This document shows positions 10,629-24,732 of a DNA stretch of 32,500 bases, in pieces; position 1 is the first letter of the stretch, and the number at the start of each line of letters is the position of its first letter. Both the position numbers and the translations under genes were made by a program. Source of the DNA: Chrysomallon squamiferum (taxonomy: Eukaryota > Mollusca > Gastropoda > Neomphalida > Peltospiridae); the NCBI GenBank assembly GCA_012295275.1, contig CM022670.1, forward strand, positions 12,449,583 through 12,482,082, given 5' to 3'. The notes beneath the pieces are model-generated. The model was given only the letters and a program-made list of their open reading frames with translations. It searched no databases and was not told the origin of the DNA.

Positions 10629-11689
10629 GTAAAATAACAATAAGAAGAACAAATATATAAATAAATCTATAATAATAATGCTTTTTAGATTTGCTTGTAA
10701 GAACCTAGAGGAAATATTTATCATTACCATTTTATGTATTATCTGATCTGGTTTTACAGACTGGTACAGGAGTAAATATTTTAATTTAAGCTGAAGTATT
10801 CTGTAATGCAGTGTAAATGTTTGTTTGATGTGTTTTGTTTCTAGATGAAAGACTTTTCAACGATTTGAAAACATTCAACAAAAATTTGAGAAGTACTTAC
10901 TCTATAATTATTCAATTTAAAAAAAAAAAATTTAAACATAAGATTTCAAGATACACAGCCAATCATAGATTTAGAAGAAAAATAAAGTAATACAAATAAA
11001 ATTCTTATATATATATATATACCTAACCCAAAAAGTTTAGCAAGTTTTTGTAAATGACTGTTGATTCCAAATAAATTAAAATAAAGTGATAAAACTTGAT
11101 AATATGTTAGTTGCATATGACATGTCGCTTTGAGCCTCTTTCACCATTTTGTTAGATATACCCCTCCGTTTCATCAGCCGACATTAAGGTAATGACGTTG
11201 ACTCCGCGACAACGTGTTACTCCTGGCTACATTCAGAAATGCTGTATGGATCAAATAATGTGTACAAATACATTCATCATCCAATCAGGTTGTGTGTATT
11301 TCATATCTTGTACGTAATTGATAAACTTGTTTGGCACAGTATACATATATATATATATATATTTGTTTTTTTTTATATATTTTTTCTTTCAGTTGGAAGC
11401 CTAAATAATTACTTCTGCATCTGCTGATGACCATCACAATTAATAATTAATTATAAATATTATTCACACATAAAAACAAATATAATAATGAAAAATAATA
11501 AAACGTCTGATTTTCACGCTCTTGTAATATAGTCTTTCATATTATATTTCAATCAAATAATTTTAAAAAATCAATGCCTTTTGCATTAATAATCCGTTCA
11601 TTTGCTTTTAAATCAGAAAATTAAGGTTTCTGATCTCTGAGATTTTTGGAATTAATACTTCTGAGTAATAATTTGTTCAAAAAGATTAC

Positions 11690-11723
<34 letters not shown>

Positions 11724-12103
11724 ATGGCTTTTATAGGCGTAATCAATACAGTTGCATACAAAATATAACCTGACGGTTATTAAGTTTTATAAATCCTTTA
11801 CATTTTCATTTTGTTTTCTTTTTTCTTTCTTTCTTTTTAAATTGTTTTTAAAAATATATATAATAGTATTTTTACAAATATTTTCTGTCACAGGCAGTGA
11901 TGCTGAGAGTTTTCGTTTTGATTTGATTTTTACGTGTTTACACAAAAACGTGAAAAATGTTCACTGATGCAAGAAAGAGTAAGCGTTTTCTCCATTGGTT
12001 GAGAGGAAATAAAGATTAAAAACATTTTGGTAACTAACCAATTCACAGCCATCTAATTTTTTTCTTAAACAATGATTTTTAACACAATTTATTTTCTTTG
12101 TTA

Positions 12104-12186
12104 TCATCGACATCATCGTCATCGTCGTCATCATCATCATCATCGTCATCATCATCATCTTCAACATCGTCATCATCATCATCATC
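12104..12186. repeat. ATC/GTC imperfect trinucleotide array
   Basis: ATC units interspersed with GTC, TTC and AAC variants. The minus-strand poly-Met frame (11961-12185) is a shadow of this array. Confidence 0.9.
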
Positions 12187-13130
12187 CAAAATAAAATGCT
12201 GATGGAAGTGGATTACGAGTCAACTCGTAAAAACAAAAGTTCTCTTTTCGCTAAAGCCAAAACGGAAGTCATCAGACCCTTTATGAAAGGAAGTCTCGAT
12301 AGCATTATCGTATTACATTTCACTACAGATGAATTTCAAAGCAGAAATGCCGTTGTGTGACATTTTACAGTAGTCGTGCTCTGTTTTAAATACATCTTAC
12401 GCAAATATTGATTTTTTAATATTTTTTTAAATGATTGAAGATTGTGTTGTTTGTTTTTTTAAGAAACTTAAGATACAATAATGCCTATTCAATTAACATT
12501 GTCCTTAAAAAAAAAAAAAAGGAAAAAATAGAAGACAAAAAACCAAAAAAACCAAAAATGAAGTAAAAAAAAGACAAAAAGAAGAAAAGGAAAAAATAGA
12601 TCGAAAGAAATGGTCTGCATTGTGGATTAGACACATGAAACAAGGGGGTTTGATATGAGCTTCCGAAATCATTAGCTACTGACAGAGCAGGAAATGCGAA
12701 TTTAGATGGAGAAAAACACAAATCTTGACATTTAGATTTAATGCACACTGTAGCGAAAAAAAAAAAAATACGTTCCATCTTTTTGAATCACTTAGTTCCA
12801 TGTAACACGAGAATAAAATCATGATAAAGAGTATTAATGACGTTATTTTTTTACGTAGTTTTCGTTTGAATAATATCTTATTTCTAGAAACATATTATTC
12901 TCTCTGTATTATTATTATTTCTATTATTTTTGTAATTTTTTTTTAACAAAATTCAGTTTATGTCCTGACATCCTGAATTATTTTGTTTAACGACCGAAAG
13001 AACAAACCAAAGAGCGAATAAGTCAGCATACGAATCGTGACTGCATGACTCGTATTTAATTCTTTTGAAATATTAACAGTTTTTAAAATATGATTATTTT
13101 GTCACTTCGTAAATAGATTTTAAAATATAT

Positions 13131-13132
<2 letters not shown>

Positions 13133-13225
<93 letters not shown>
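13133..13225. repeat. Pure GA dinucleotide array
   Basis: About 93 nt of uninterrupted AG units on the sense strand of intron 2. It is complementary to the CT arrays at 20677-20738 and 23942-24036 in the same intron. Confidence 0.97.
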
Positions 13226-13229
<4 letters not shown>

Positions 13230-15706
13230 AACAATTCATTAGTCTGCAAATATTTTTTTCAATTCTGTATTTATTCAATTATAACTAAATAATTACTTCA
13301 CCTTAAATGTTTCTCTTAAAGCTAAAAGAAACAGATCTTAAGGGAATATAAAAAATAAAATAAAAAATATATAAAAAAATATAAAATTAGAATATGTATT
13401 TTTAAAAAAAAAAAAAAAAAAAACACTTAGCTTTCAACGAAGCTTATTTCTGTCTCGCTACACACCTGAGAATCCCTGATAAGTCCTTTTCAAGGTTGTA
13501 ACATGAGACGATCTCTTCAGATTAGAAATGAATGCACGCATGTATCATCTTTGTCGTCTGACGGCATTTTACTTCACAGTCGCCATGAAACATTAGAAGA
13601 GCAGGTTTTATTAATATAACTAGAGTGTTTTGTCTTGTCGTTGACGTGTACTGCTGTGAACTGAACAATGGTGGGCTGTAAACAAGCCAGTGATAGATGC
13701 AGAATATGGTTGTTCTGTTGTGATAAAATTCTCAACCTGCAAATCGAACGTAGGTAGTTATCTTTATCGCAGACTGTCATCAACTGCGTCGATGGATTCA
13801 GATAACCAGCATGGATAAAAATGAAATATTATTTCATATTAAAAAAAAACACTCTGCAAAAAAATAATTTCACAAACGTGCTTCAGGAATGAAAGTGGAA
13901 TATCATTTATTTTGTGTGAACGAATATTTGTTTTTAATGATTACAGCGCACATTAATTGTTAATATAAAATTTGCTGAATTTGATTGATTGATTGATTTA
14001 TTTATTTATTTACTTATTTACTTACTTAATTGTTTATTTTCTTGTTTGTTTATTTTGTACAGTTACGATATGAGACAGAAAACTTGCTACTGCTCCTCCT
14101 TTAGCTTTATAGGTAGAATTTGAAGTAATCAAATCTACTTGCTGCAAAGAATTAATCCTGCACCTCGAACATTCTAATGGTGTTTATGTAAATGTTAAAA
14201 ACTGGTAATCTGAGAAAGGAAATAGTTATCTTTTAATCGATAATGACTTTCTAAAATTAGCTAAAGTGTTGATGTAATTTATGTCAAGGCATAACTCATT
14301 TCAAACAAAATTTTTATTTTTGCATTCATTTTAAGAGAAGGTATATAATCATAATATTTTTTCTCTCATCCCGTCAGAAAGTTCCTGTATATGTTATTTT
14401 GTTGGTTTCGATCATTTTCCTTTTTTTTCCGCCTTCAATCTCGATAAGACAGAAGTTAGAAACGGTATCGTACATATGTACATAAATATATATAAAACTA
14501 ATGGTTAAACCATCTGTATTCAGATGCTTGAATCACATACCAGTATTCGTGTTATTCTGGATTTTATTAGGTAAATTTGAGATTAATGCATACATTCTCT
14601 TTGCTTTTCAAATAACTTTCTTGCATATTATATCTGATTTAAAACTGTAGAATTATCGGTCCGAGACTCAAGTCCTTAAAACTTCACATACATGTTTACT
14701 GTGCGGCTGACTGGCAGAAAGCAACAATTCACGACTTTGACATAAATAAATCTACAGAAAATATTTCTATTATTTTTGCCATAAATTATAAACAGAAGAA
14801 TGTAGTAATTCCACATTGCAAGCATTTATTTTATAAAAATGTCGTCTTCTCGAAAGCTAGTCGAATTGCTTTTAATAGAAATGGAGGTTTAATTTACCGC
14901 TCAAACACTTTTAACTGTGAATGTCAAAATTTACATCACGGAACAGCGAGGTTGCTGAGAAAAGCCATTATTTTCTTCACTAATGATTTTTATTGCTCCT
15001 CTCAAAACACAGGTTTTTCAATTTCTTGCTTTCTTCTTTCATCCATTCATTTATTCATTCAACCATGCACTCTTTATTTTTATTACCTATTTCTCTGTAT
15101 ACTTACTTATATATTCATTCATCCGGCCGGCCGTTTTTTTTTTTTTATTAATTCTGTCATTCATTTATTCAAAATCGATATGAAACAGAAACAACTTAAA
15201 CAAAACTTTATTTTCCTTTCTTTCTTTTTTTTTCTGAATAAACCAGTCTTGTTTCTTTCTTTTCGTGTTTATGACACATATTAATACCAAACCTACTTAC
15301 ACGTTCTACAGTTCTTCCCTATTTCCAATTCGCAAATTGAAACCATCACAATAAATAAATAACCCGTTGCGCCCTTTATGACGTCTAATCGATGCGATGT
15401 CAAATTGCGAGTCTCGGTGTCACTGGAAATTCTCTCAAGTACGCTAGAAGTATGAATCGTCAGTTTGGGCCAAGAATTCCAGTTGTATTACTTTGGTAAC
15501 CGATGTTGTCGGTGAGCATAAATCAAGTACTTTGTGGGTGAATGCAAATTAGATTAGCATTGATTAACCGTTTATTTTCTGCTTATAAATATAACGGTTG
15601 CATGATTAAAAGCGACTCTTTTGTATAATAATTTATTATAAACCAAGAGATGCACATATTTATTAGCGTTATTCAGATATACATATATACTAGCAGATAT
15701 GCTGAT

Positions 15707-15779
15707 ATACATACATACATACATACATACATACATACATACATACATACATACATACATACATACATACATACATACA

Positions 15780-15810
<31 letters not shown>

Positions 15811-15845
15811 GCATACATACATACATACATACATACATACACATA
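15707..15845. repeat. ACAT tetranucleotide array
   Basis: About 139 nt of ATAC units with one interruption near 15807. It is open on both strands, so it gives HTYI and MYVC shadow frames. Confidence 0.97.
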
Positions 15846-16044
15846 CACACACACATATAAACAATAACTGATCACGTCTTGATTCCCTCATGGAATCCTC
15901 TGACACATTATCATTTCATCCAATTAATTGATATAAAAATCAGTTTTAACACGATTTGTTATGCATTTTTTCAGAAAGACCTGAATATTTCTTCTTCAAG
16001 TTATATCGAAGTTTTAATATACAAAGTACATCCTTACGCTTAAT

Positions 16045-16046
<2 letters not shown>

Positions 16047-16081
<35 letters not shown>

Positions 16082-16084
16082 GTC

Positions 16085-16126
<42 letters not shown>
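16047..16126. repeat. Two TA arrays separated by a short spacer
   Basis: TA runs of about 30 and 36 nt are separated by TTTATGTCTATATAA-like sequence. The second is followed by another TTTATGTCT, suggesting the TA array and its edge were duplicated. Confidence 0.9.
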
Positions 16127-16129
<3 letters not shown>

Positions 16130-16830
16130 GTCTTTAAATAATATTCTTTAGATATTTATTTATATCGTGTGACTTATTTATTTGTTTGTTTATTTACTGT
16201 AAACTGGTATTTTTCGCAGTTCTGGTGTTTTTGTTTTTACGACGTTTGGTGTCACTCCAAGACAATTAGAGAATTAAAAAAAAAAACGAAAAAATAACTG
16301 AAAAGAGCATTTTTGTAAATTTCTGTCACTTTATAATACCAAGGTTAAATAGCTGTTTACTGGATCATGATTTTAAATATGTGACAAATGTTTTCTTTCT
16401 CTTTGTCTTCTTCTTTGTTTTTTTTTTTGTTTTTTTGTGTTTGTTTTTTTCCTCACTCTTCTTTTTACAGAATCAAACTGGTTTTTTTTCTTAGGCTTTT
16501 TTCTTTCTTTCCTTTATTGTCTTCCTTTCCATACATTATTCTTGTTGCTGTTTATGTCTAATTCTTTAAAATGAATGAATGAATAATTAAAGAGAAAATG
16601 AAAGAAAGAAAGAAAGAAAGAAAGAAAACAAGATATAATGAAGAAAGTCAAGTCTATTATAATGCACCACTGTCCAATCTGAATGTACCGCTATGTTACC
16701 TTATAATTAATATTGTGTCTCCATTCCCACATCAGTTTGATCATCACATTGCATGTTTTCCACAAATTACACAATCTGTACGTCTCAGTCTTCAAATCTA
16801 AACATTTCAGTTTCAAAGCTTGTACGACTT

Positions 16831-16928
16831 AACAGAGCGCCATTAATAACACAAGATATTTCCTCAAGATGGTGATAGCTACTTCCGGCTCTCGCACGGA
16901 CCTGTGTGCTCTGACAGATGGCGCTGTT
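16831..16928. other. Inverted pair of GGCGC-containing motifs
   Basis: AACAGAGCGCCAT (16831-16843) and ATGGCGCTGTT (16918-16928) are near-perfect inverse complements bracketing a repeat-poor, GC-richer stretch of about 75 bp. The right motif reads AGATGGCGCTG, which resembles the insect-type CTCF core. It may be the termini of a short element or a protein-binding pair. Confidence 0.35.
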
Positions 16929-18606
16929 ATGGAATGACTACATTTCCGTTATGTTAATGAACTGCTTGACTAACTCTGCATTCTGTGTCTAACCAAAATC
17001 ATGACATTTCGTTTGCATTTGCTTTGTTTTAAAAAGAAAAAAAAAATGTAAAGCCCATTTAAAATCCACTAAAAGAAAAGAAGACGAAAAAGAGCTCTAT
17101 AGAATGGAAAAAAAAAAAAAATTTGAAGATAATTCTGAAAAAATATATATATATTAAAAACCAAAAAAAAAAAAAAAAAAAAAAAAAAAATTAAGGGGAT
17201 CAGATATCATCAGAGAATAAAAGCAAAAAGACATAATGGAAGACAAACGAAAAAAATATATATCGCTTTTTAAAACGAATATCGAAATTAAAAACCTCTA
17301 GGACACAATGACAGGGTTTGGTATCATGTTTCACAATCGTAATGAAAAGACAAATTGTACGCTCTGTGAAACTAATTGTAAAATCAATGCTGAACGTTAG
17401 GAACACAAATAAAATTACCTGAAAATGTAAACGCTACTTCTCAAATCACCTTATGCTTTCGTTGTTTCTGAAATTATATAGAAAATTTCCACTTGCTGAC
17501 AAATACAATCTGATATAAAGTACGCCTGTCTTGGACACACAATATAGTGCCATGGGAGTCTTGCCCAAGAGACGGTTACAATTATGTTAAAATATTTATT
17601 CTTTGAAAATATTATTTTTCACTGTGTAAAGATCAAAATGACACGATGCCATTAAAATGCTCTTAACAAATTCCAGTTCAAGTTCATTCGGTGCATAACA
17701 ATCTTATACACACATGAAACAGAGTAATAAATATTTAAATTTATTTACTCACTTACAAATAGATACAAACATCATTTTTCTTAACGGTATCGGTATTTCA
17801 AGTGTTCCTTTCTCATTACTATACCATAAGATTATATAACAAAATTATAAAAGCTGAATGATAAATGTTTATGCTTTCTGAATAACAAAATATAAAAATA
17901 ATATATATATATATCAAATATAAAGGTTCTTTATATAGCAAAACTATATATTAAAAATTCCAATAACAAGATATCTTGCGGATTCATCTTAATTCCAGTT
18001 CGAATTTCAGAACTCTGACTTTCAAATAAAGTGACGGTCTTCTTTATAACGAACCAGTTATCAGTATCTTAAGCGTTATCTCTGAACCGTGTCTACCTAA
18101 CATAACACCGGACCATATATTACTAAGACAAATGGGTTACTCCTTGACTAACCTAATATAGTTTGAAAATGCTAGACGCAGATCGTTTCTTTCTCAGATT
18201 TCTAGTCTCGAGTTTAAATAAGTTGGCAGTGCTTTCTCTGATTCTGAAAATTAGGTGACTGACTGTTATTTTACAAATTAGCTGACGCGACGTTTTACTT
18301 TACGAGATTACTAGACTAAGTGGTGATTTCTGCTGACCACCTGTAATAATTCAGTGATTTGCTGAAATGTCTTTGATTTCGACATTCTTGTTGACGTATG
18401 CAGGTTCGTGAATGCCTTTGTGCGCATGCTTAGGGGTATAATACAGCTATTTGTTTACATTATGATCTGAATGATGGGTCTTTAATACTGTACTGATGTG
18501 AAATGTTTCAGAACTGAATATGATATGGTTAATGTGTATTACCTGTATACGTAAGGAAGAGGAGGAGGAGTAGGAGGAGAAGGATGAGTAGGAACAGAAG
18601 GGGGAG

Positions 18607-18670
18607 CAGAAGAAGAAGAAGAAGAAGAAGAAGAAGAAGAAGAAGAAAAAGAACAACAACAACAACAACA
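18607..18670. repeat. GAA / AAC trinucleotide array
   Basis: GAA units followed by AAC units, preceded by degenerate GGA-rich sequence from about 18558. The minus-strand frame with poly-Phe is a shadow. Confidence 0.95.
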
Positions 18671-18853
18671 GCTAATATTGCCATTCTTTTTCTCCTTAAT
18701 AATTAGTATACATAAAATGTTATTACAATATACTTATCTGTACTGAACTTGTGGATTAATATATTTTAAATTAATATATAACTAATTATCTAGCAGGAGG
18801 ATGCGTTGCTTTATGACTTTAAAATTAAGTGCTGTTCACCAGGTGATTATTGA

Positions 18854-18861
18854 TGACGTCA
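18854..18861. promoter_or_regulatory. Intronic CRE octamer TGACGTCA
   Basis: A perfect CRE palindrome in intron 2, outside any microsatellite. Two others in this window lie at 1711-1718 and, within exon 3, 25943-25950. Function is not shown. Confidence 0.3.
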
Positions 18862-19180
18862 TTGATTAAAATAATTAAAAATACCATTAAAAATAGTTAA
18901 TCTTATTGGGTTTTTTTTTTTTTTGCCTTTATTTATTTATATTTTTTCTTTCCACATTCTTTCTTTATTGACTTCTTTTTAAAAAAAAATATTACTTGAT
19001 TCATTTCGCTTTTTCTAAATTACGGATTTACAAAACAGCTATTTTTTTATTTTCAGTGTTTTCATTTCTTTTATTTATTTATTTATTTATTTTTTCTTAT
19101 TATTGTTTTTTATTCTTTTTCATTTTTTATCTAGGAAATAAATATATGAAAAAAGACACTGGAAATTCGGCTTATCGTAA

Positions 19181-19195
19181 GTGTGTGTGTGTGTA

Positions 19196-19258
<63 letters not shown>
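19181..19258. repeat. GT then GA compound microsatellite
   Basis: GT units change to GA units at about 19211. The same GT/GA adjacency, in the opposite order, occurs at 22162-22258. Confidence 0.95.
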
Positions 19259-19261
<3 letters not shown>

Positions 19262-20570
19262 ACTTATCCTCTATATGTGTCTGTCATGTACACACAATTT
19301 CTAGTTCACTTTATTTCTTGTTATTAATATCCATCAACAACAGATATCATGCGTTTTAATTATCCTTCCTAGAGTAGAATAGTTATTCATAAAATCATAG
19401 CAATGCTCAGTGAAACTAATACCAATTAACAAAATAAAATTCAAAAAAATAATCGTCTTTTCTTCAGCTTTGCAACTCTCCACATTAAATTTTCGCTTCA
19501 AGCATAGTGGCCAGAATTTCGTCAGATGTTGTATTTTCTTAAAGATTTAGACGACACCTTCAAGCTTTTTATAATTAATTTTCCTGCTGTGCTGAAAGGA
19601 GAGAGCTGTATTCTTTGGTTAGAGCGCTTGTTAAAGTCTGGTCAGTCAGTGCTATATTGGTTTATCCACAACGTTGATATGTGCTCCATCGCTTATTTAA
19701 AAACTATGTTTTATATATATATATATATATTCTTTGCTGAATAGAGTGGTTGTTAACATTTAATTTAGGATCATCATCATCATCAGCAGCAGCAGCAGCA
19801 GCATCACACTGTAGTAACTCACAGTACTGAAACCACGGTGTAGAGGTGTATTTGTCAAATTTCGAACTGAATATACACTGAAGTATATATTTCTAGTTTA
19901 ATGACTCGAGCAGTTATATTTCACCATTCCTTCTTTAACGATGAACGATACGTTTCCGTTGCATAAACGACAAAAACAACTTAGATATGCACATGCTTAA
20001 ACCTTTAATAAGCATTACTTGAGCCAACGTTAGAATAGAAAATTGCATCATGAATTTTTTTTTTTCACTCCATTTCAGAGGATGCAGAAATATTTAGCTG
20101 TGTTTATGTCGTGCTTAATTCAACAGAAGGCGTCAAAGCCATACTTAAGGAAGAAAATGTTCGGCTACAATTTATTCAGTGCACGAAAAATTCACATTAT
20201 TGTTGAAGAATGAGTTTGATCAGCTCGTGTGAAATGATGTAGTCAGATTTACAGAAGATGTTTTTTCAATGGCCAGAGTTTATCTTCTTTAAAAAGTATT
20301 TTCATTTATTTTACTGCAGTTATTATTAAAAGTATTTTCTTGTGTTCAATTCGTGTATTGTTGTTTCGGACATTGCGTTTCGCTCTAATAAAGTATGAAG
20401 ATAGTGCTAGATGCCAAACAGAAGTTTATGTTTTTTAATGTTTTGTTTATTATGGCTTTTTGATATTCTTTTGTTTGCTTATTTGGATATTATTTTCTTT
20501 CTTCTTTTTTTTCCAGTTATTTGTATATTTATTTATTTATTTTAATTTAATTTATTTTAATTAATTTATT

Positions 20571-20670
20571 TTATTTTATTTTATTTTATTTTATTTTATT
20601 TTATTTTATTTTAATTAATTTTTTTTTTTTAAATTTTTAAATTTTATTTTAATTCTGTTAATATGTTATT

Positions 20671-20755
<85 letters not shown>

Positions 20756-20757
20756 CT
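20571..20757. repeat. TTTTA pentamer array, then CT and TATC arrays
   Basis: A TTTTA array (about 20571-20612) is followed by AT-rich sequence, a pure TC run (20677-20738) and five TATC units to 20757. Confidence 0.95.
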
Positions 20758-20759
20758 AA

Positions 20760-21260
20760 GAACTGGAAATCAGACCGCTCGGAAGTGACATTACAAGCAA
20801 CATCAACGCGCGAAACATACTGTCAGCGTACCGAAGAACAAAATTTCAGAACTGCTAATCCACTTTTGTCTTCCTCTAACACCAACCCCTGTGGACACGA
20901 CTTTCCTTAAGTTAATCTTCTTAGCCTGGTCCACTCAAACTCCACAAGCCAGGTCGCATTCAGGCCCATTACTCACTCGCGCCGGCTGTAAATTTGTTTT
21001 CTTTATAGAAGCCGCTTCGATAAGGCCCGGTACACGAACCTCCAAATCCCATCAGTAATGGGTTTTCTAAGACAGAGCTCGTGACTGGCATGCAGTATGA
21101 TGCAGCGACCCTGGCAAGCAGTTTATTAACAGGGCTCAAGAAATCTTCACTCTACAAAGAGTTGTTTGTGGTCGAGTGGAATAGCAAATGATTGACGACA
21201 GTCTTCGTCTTGAGTTTTCTCTTTCTAAACCAACCAATTCTGGCTGAGCGGTGATAATTG
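20760..21260. other. Microsatellite-free, GC-richer intronic island
   Basis: About 500 bp between arrays shows balanced composition with many CpG-containing words (CAACGCGCG, CTCGCGCCGGCTG, AAGGCCCGG). It has no long ORF and no transposon ends I recognise. A small hairpin (CCCAT at 21048, ATGGG at 21058) lies inside. It is a candidate conserved noncoding element, an unrecognised old repeat, or simply unique sequence. Confidence 0.35.
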
Positions 21261-21732
21261 AAATTATGAATAATTCTTTTGTGGTTTTTTGTTCTGTGTT
21301 GATCGAGGTGTGTAAGATATTTCTTTTGTAAACGTAATAATCAGTGTATAATGTAATATGTATGCTGCATATTCTGTTAGTAATGATCTATAAAATTTCT
21401 GGTGTTAGTTTCGTAACCTGAAGTACCATCGATATATTTTATATTTATTGTTTGTGTATTTGGAAAAAAACTAACTGTCTCATTAAATACAAACGTACGT
21501 ACATACATATATATAAAGATACTTGAATTATACCATAATTGTATAAAGTTTTTATATTATAATTGATTATTAAGTTTGTTATTAAATCTATAGATAATTA
21601 TATTTCTATAAATCAAAAACCCAAACCAGCACTAAAAAATTAAAAATATTTAAAAATTAAAAATAAATTAAATAATATTGGGATTAATAACTTGAGCTGT
21701 ATGTATATTAAACTAAATAAATAAACAATAGT

Positions 21733-21756
21733 ACAACAACAACAACAACAACAACA

Positions 21757-21798
<42 letters not shown>

Positions 21799-21830
21799 TC
21801 TACTACTACTACTACTACTAATAATAATAA
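21733..21830. repeat. AAC / ACT / AAT trinucleotide array
   Basis: AAC units, then about twenty ACT units with a TTC interruption, then AAT units. Confidence 0.95.
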
Positions 21831-22159
21831 TAATACATATTTAATTTACAATGAACAGCAGTTATAGATATCCATGTTAATTTATAAGTGAAATGGTTAG
21901 GCCTGAAGCCAAATTATTTCATTTCTAGACTCTAACATGATATCTCACAGACCAGTGGTCTCGATAATGACACAGACAATCAGTTTAGATTTTGTTACAT
22001 TAAGTAATAAGTTTTTAGTATTCGTAAGACGATACGAATCAAGCAGAAAATAAACCCAAAACCATAGAACTCTCGCCTCAGGCTCGCTGGATTGTTAGAT
22101 CAATGATCCTACATGGTCTAATTGGACGATTTCTGTTCCCAGTATTTGCTAAAGCTTTA

Positions 22160-22262
<103 letters not shown>

Positions 22263-23473
22263 ATTCATAATGGAATTTAATAACCGTTAGTAATATTATA
22301 GGATGAAATGTTATTTAATGCACATTAATTCAAAAGAATGTTTAGCAAAGGCACGATTGTTTTAATAAATTAATACATTTTTCCAGTTTCTTTTAAAACT
22401 AATATCATCTCCCAAAATAAATGTTGAATGTAAAGTTAAACTAAAATTATAATGTTTGAAAATAAATTACTGCTGGTGAACTGAAAATATTATATCAGTG
22501 AAAATATCTATATTAAGCTGTGTACACAAATGCTATTCTTTACTACAACAACCACAGTGGTATCTTTATTTCAAGAACCGTATCAAATCTTAATTTAAAC
22601 ATTGTTTTGATCAGAAAAGAAAATTAAATAATTATATTGGAACTAAGTACAAGACATTATATCTGCCATAAACAATAAAACAGTAATTTACATGAGTAAG
22701 AGCAAACATTTTACAAAATGACCGGAATTCATCGAAGCCTAAGTTACCAATCACAGCTGCGGAGCGTACATTAAGAAGGAGGAAACGAGATTGGTCCGTC
22801 ACTAAGAAACTATTAAGAGCTTTACAATTCTGCTGTCTACGAAACTGCTTTTTCGTGAGATAATAAGGGTATGATAGATTTGTGATCGACACTACGGAGG
22901 CAGTAAGCCCCGGGGAAATGGCGCACAGAGCAACTCATTAACACGAATGACCACTGTTGTGCAGCATCTTGCAGCTTAATAATAGTAGTCTGCTCAGTGC
23001 TGATAGCGAAGCCTCTGAGCGGTCTCACAACAGACTTTCTTTATAAACTGAAACCAAATACATTATTTCTGTGCGTAACTATTCTTTCTTTTTATTAGTA
23101 TTATTGTTGTTGTTGTTGTTGTAATATTTGTTTATTTATTTATTTATTTATTTATTTACTTTCTTTTTGTTTCATTCTTTTTTTTCCTCGCTATCTTTTT
23201 TTTTTTTTTTTTTTGAAAAACTATTGCCATTATCAGTCAGCTCGCATTTTACCCAAGGCATTGCTTTAATGAGATAACATGTTTTGTGTTTCTAGTAGCA
23301 TTGCAACACGTTATTACCCATTAAGAGAGCAGCCATGCTATTTCGCTTCTAACTTAAACAGCCAGTTTCATCATCTCTTTGACATTAATTGCATACCATC
23401 CCATCCCTCAGAATAATAACGGTGGTAGCTGTTGCGTAATTTCGGTTTCGAATGTTTTGGTAAGGAACAGTAC

Positions 23474-23477
<4 letters not shown>

Positions 23478-23507
<30 letters not shown>
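23478..23507. repeat. Poly-A tract
   Basis: A run of 30 A in intron 2. No retroposon body could be recognised upstream of it. Confidence 0.95.
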
Positions 23508-23509
<2 letters not shown>

Positions 23510-23938
23510 AACCGATTGTGATGTGCTTCCATCATCCACTGAGATCTACTGTGGTCTGTACTCTAAGAAATAATGTTTCCATGACCTTGTATAGTCGCCC
23601 CAAGTTAAGAGAAATAGCTGATGCTGTGTTATTTTGTCAATAATTAAATAGTGACTGTTGCTTTCAGACTACGAAACCTTACATAGCTCATACCTAATAA
23701 TGACTTCGGATGTGATAGGTCCTCTGATACATTTTTGGTTACTTAAAGTGGGTAATGCTGTAATGTAAGTTTGGTTTGAAATAATAATTTGTTATTTTTA
23801 TAGTTTGAAGAAATGTGATATGTTTTACAATTGAGTGGTGCATAATGCAATTTGGTATGAAGTACGTATCTATGAATCTAGATACTAAATGTGTATCCAG
23901 AGGGATACACAAATGATTAAATGTGATATGCTGTCATT

Positions 23939-24040
<102 letters not shown>

Positions 24041-24694
24041 AATCTTCTCACTATTACCATCATTCGTTATCTCTCAGACATTTAATATTTATCTCATACG
24101 ACTTTTTTTTTTCCCCCGTCTCCTTTCCTATCTCTTAAGAAAACTTCTGCTCTTAGCAAACAAATTCTGCACCAATATCTTGGGTATACATCAAAATATA
24201 CGACATCGCGTGCACATCTGATTTACTCAGCGACTCCGTGCTTGGTCCCTACACCTCATGCGAGAAACGTGCGATCGATTCGAGATAATTGCGCCATTTT
24301 GTAGCCGAGTCACTAGCAACACTATTCGTCACGGCACCTGGTACCAAACTACGACTGCCGATTACGAATAAAACCTGCAAGAAAGTTGTGTCCCTTTTTG
24401 TCTGTGCACGCAGACCCGCGGAGAGGACAAAATGAATTGATTGTTTTTATTATTCGCGGTTTTCCTTTTCCCGATATGGAACTCCTTGAGGGAATAACGA
24501 CGAAACGTGGGTATAATCAGTTTTTCTGTTCTCGACGAAGACAACAGGACTTGTTTTAGTGAAGACAGAAAGGAGGGAAAAGTTCTTAGAAAGCAAAAAT
24601 CAATACATACATTCATAACAGTATTTTAACCACATAAAATATAAATGTCAGACAAATATTACTGAACTGCCTGCAAAACATTTGCAATTACCAT

Positions 24695-24732
24695 AAATAA
24701 AAAAAAAAAAAAAAAAATTAAAAAATAAATAA

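Noticed and set aside
15572-15906. Overlapping frames on both strands with HTYI and MYVC repeats
   Set aside because: They are pure translations of the ACAT microsatellite.
17521-17580. Segment with CCTGTCTTGGACACACAA, faintly like a mollusc SINE body
   Set aside because: The resemblance is short and from memory. There are no boxes, tail or target duplication.
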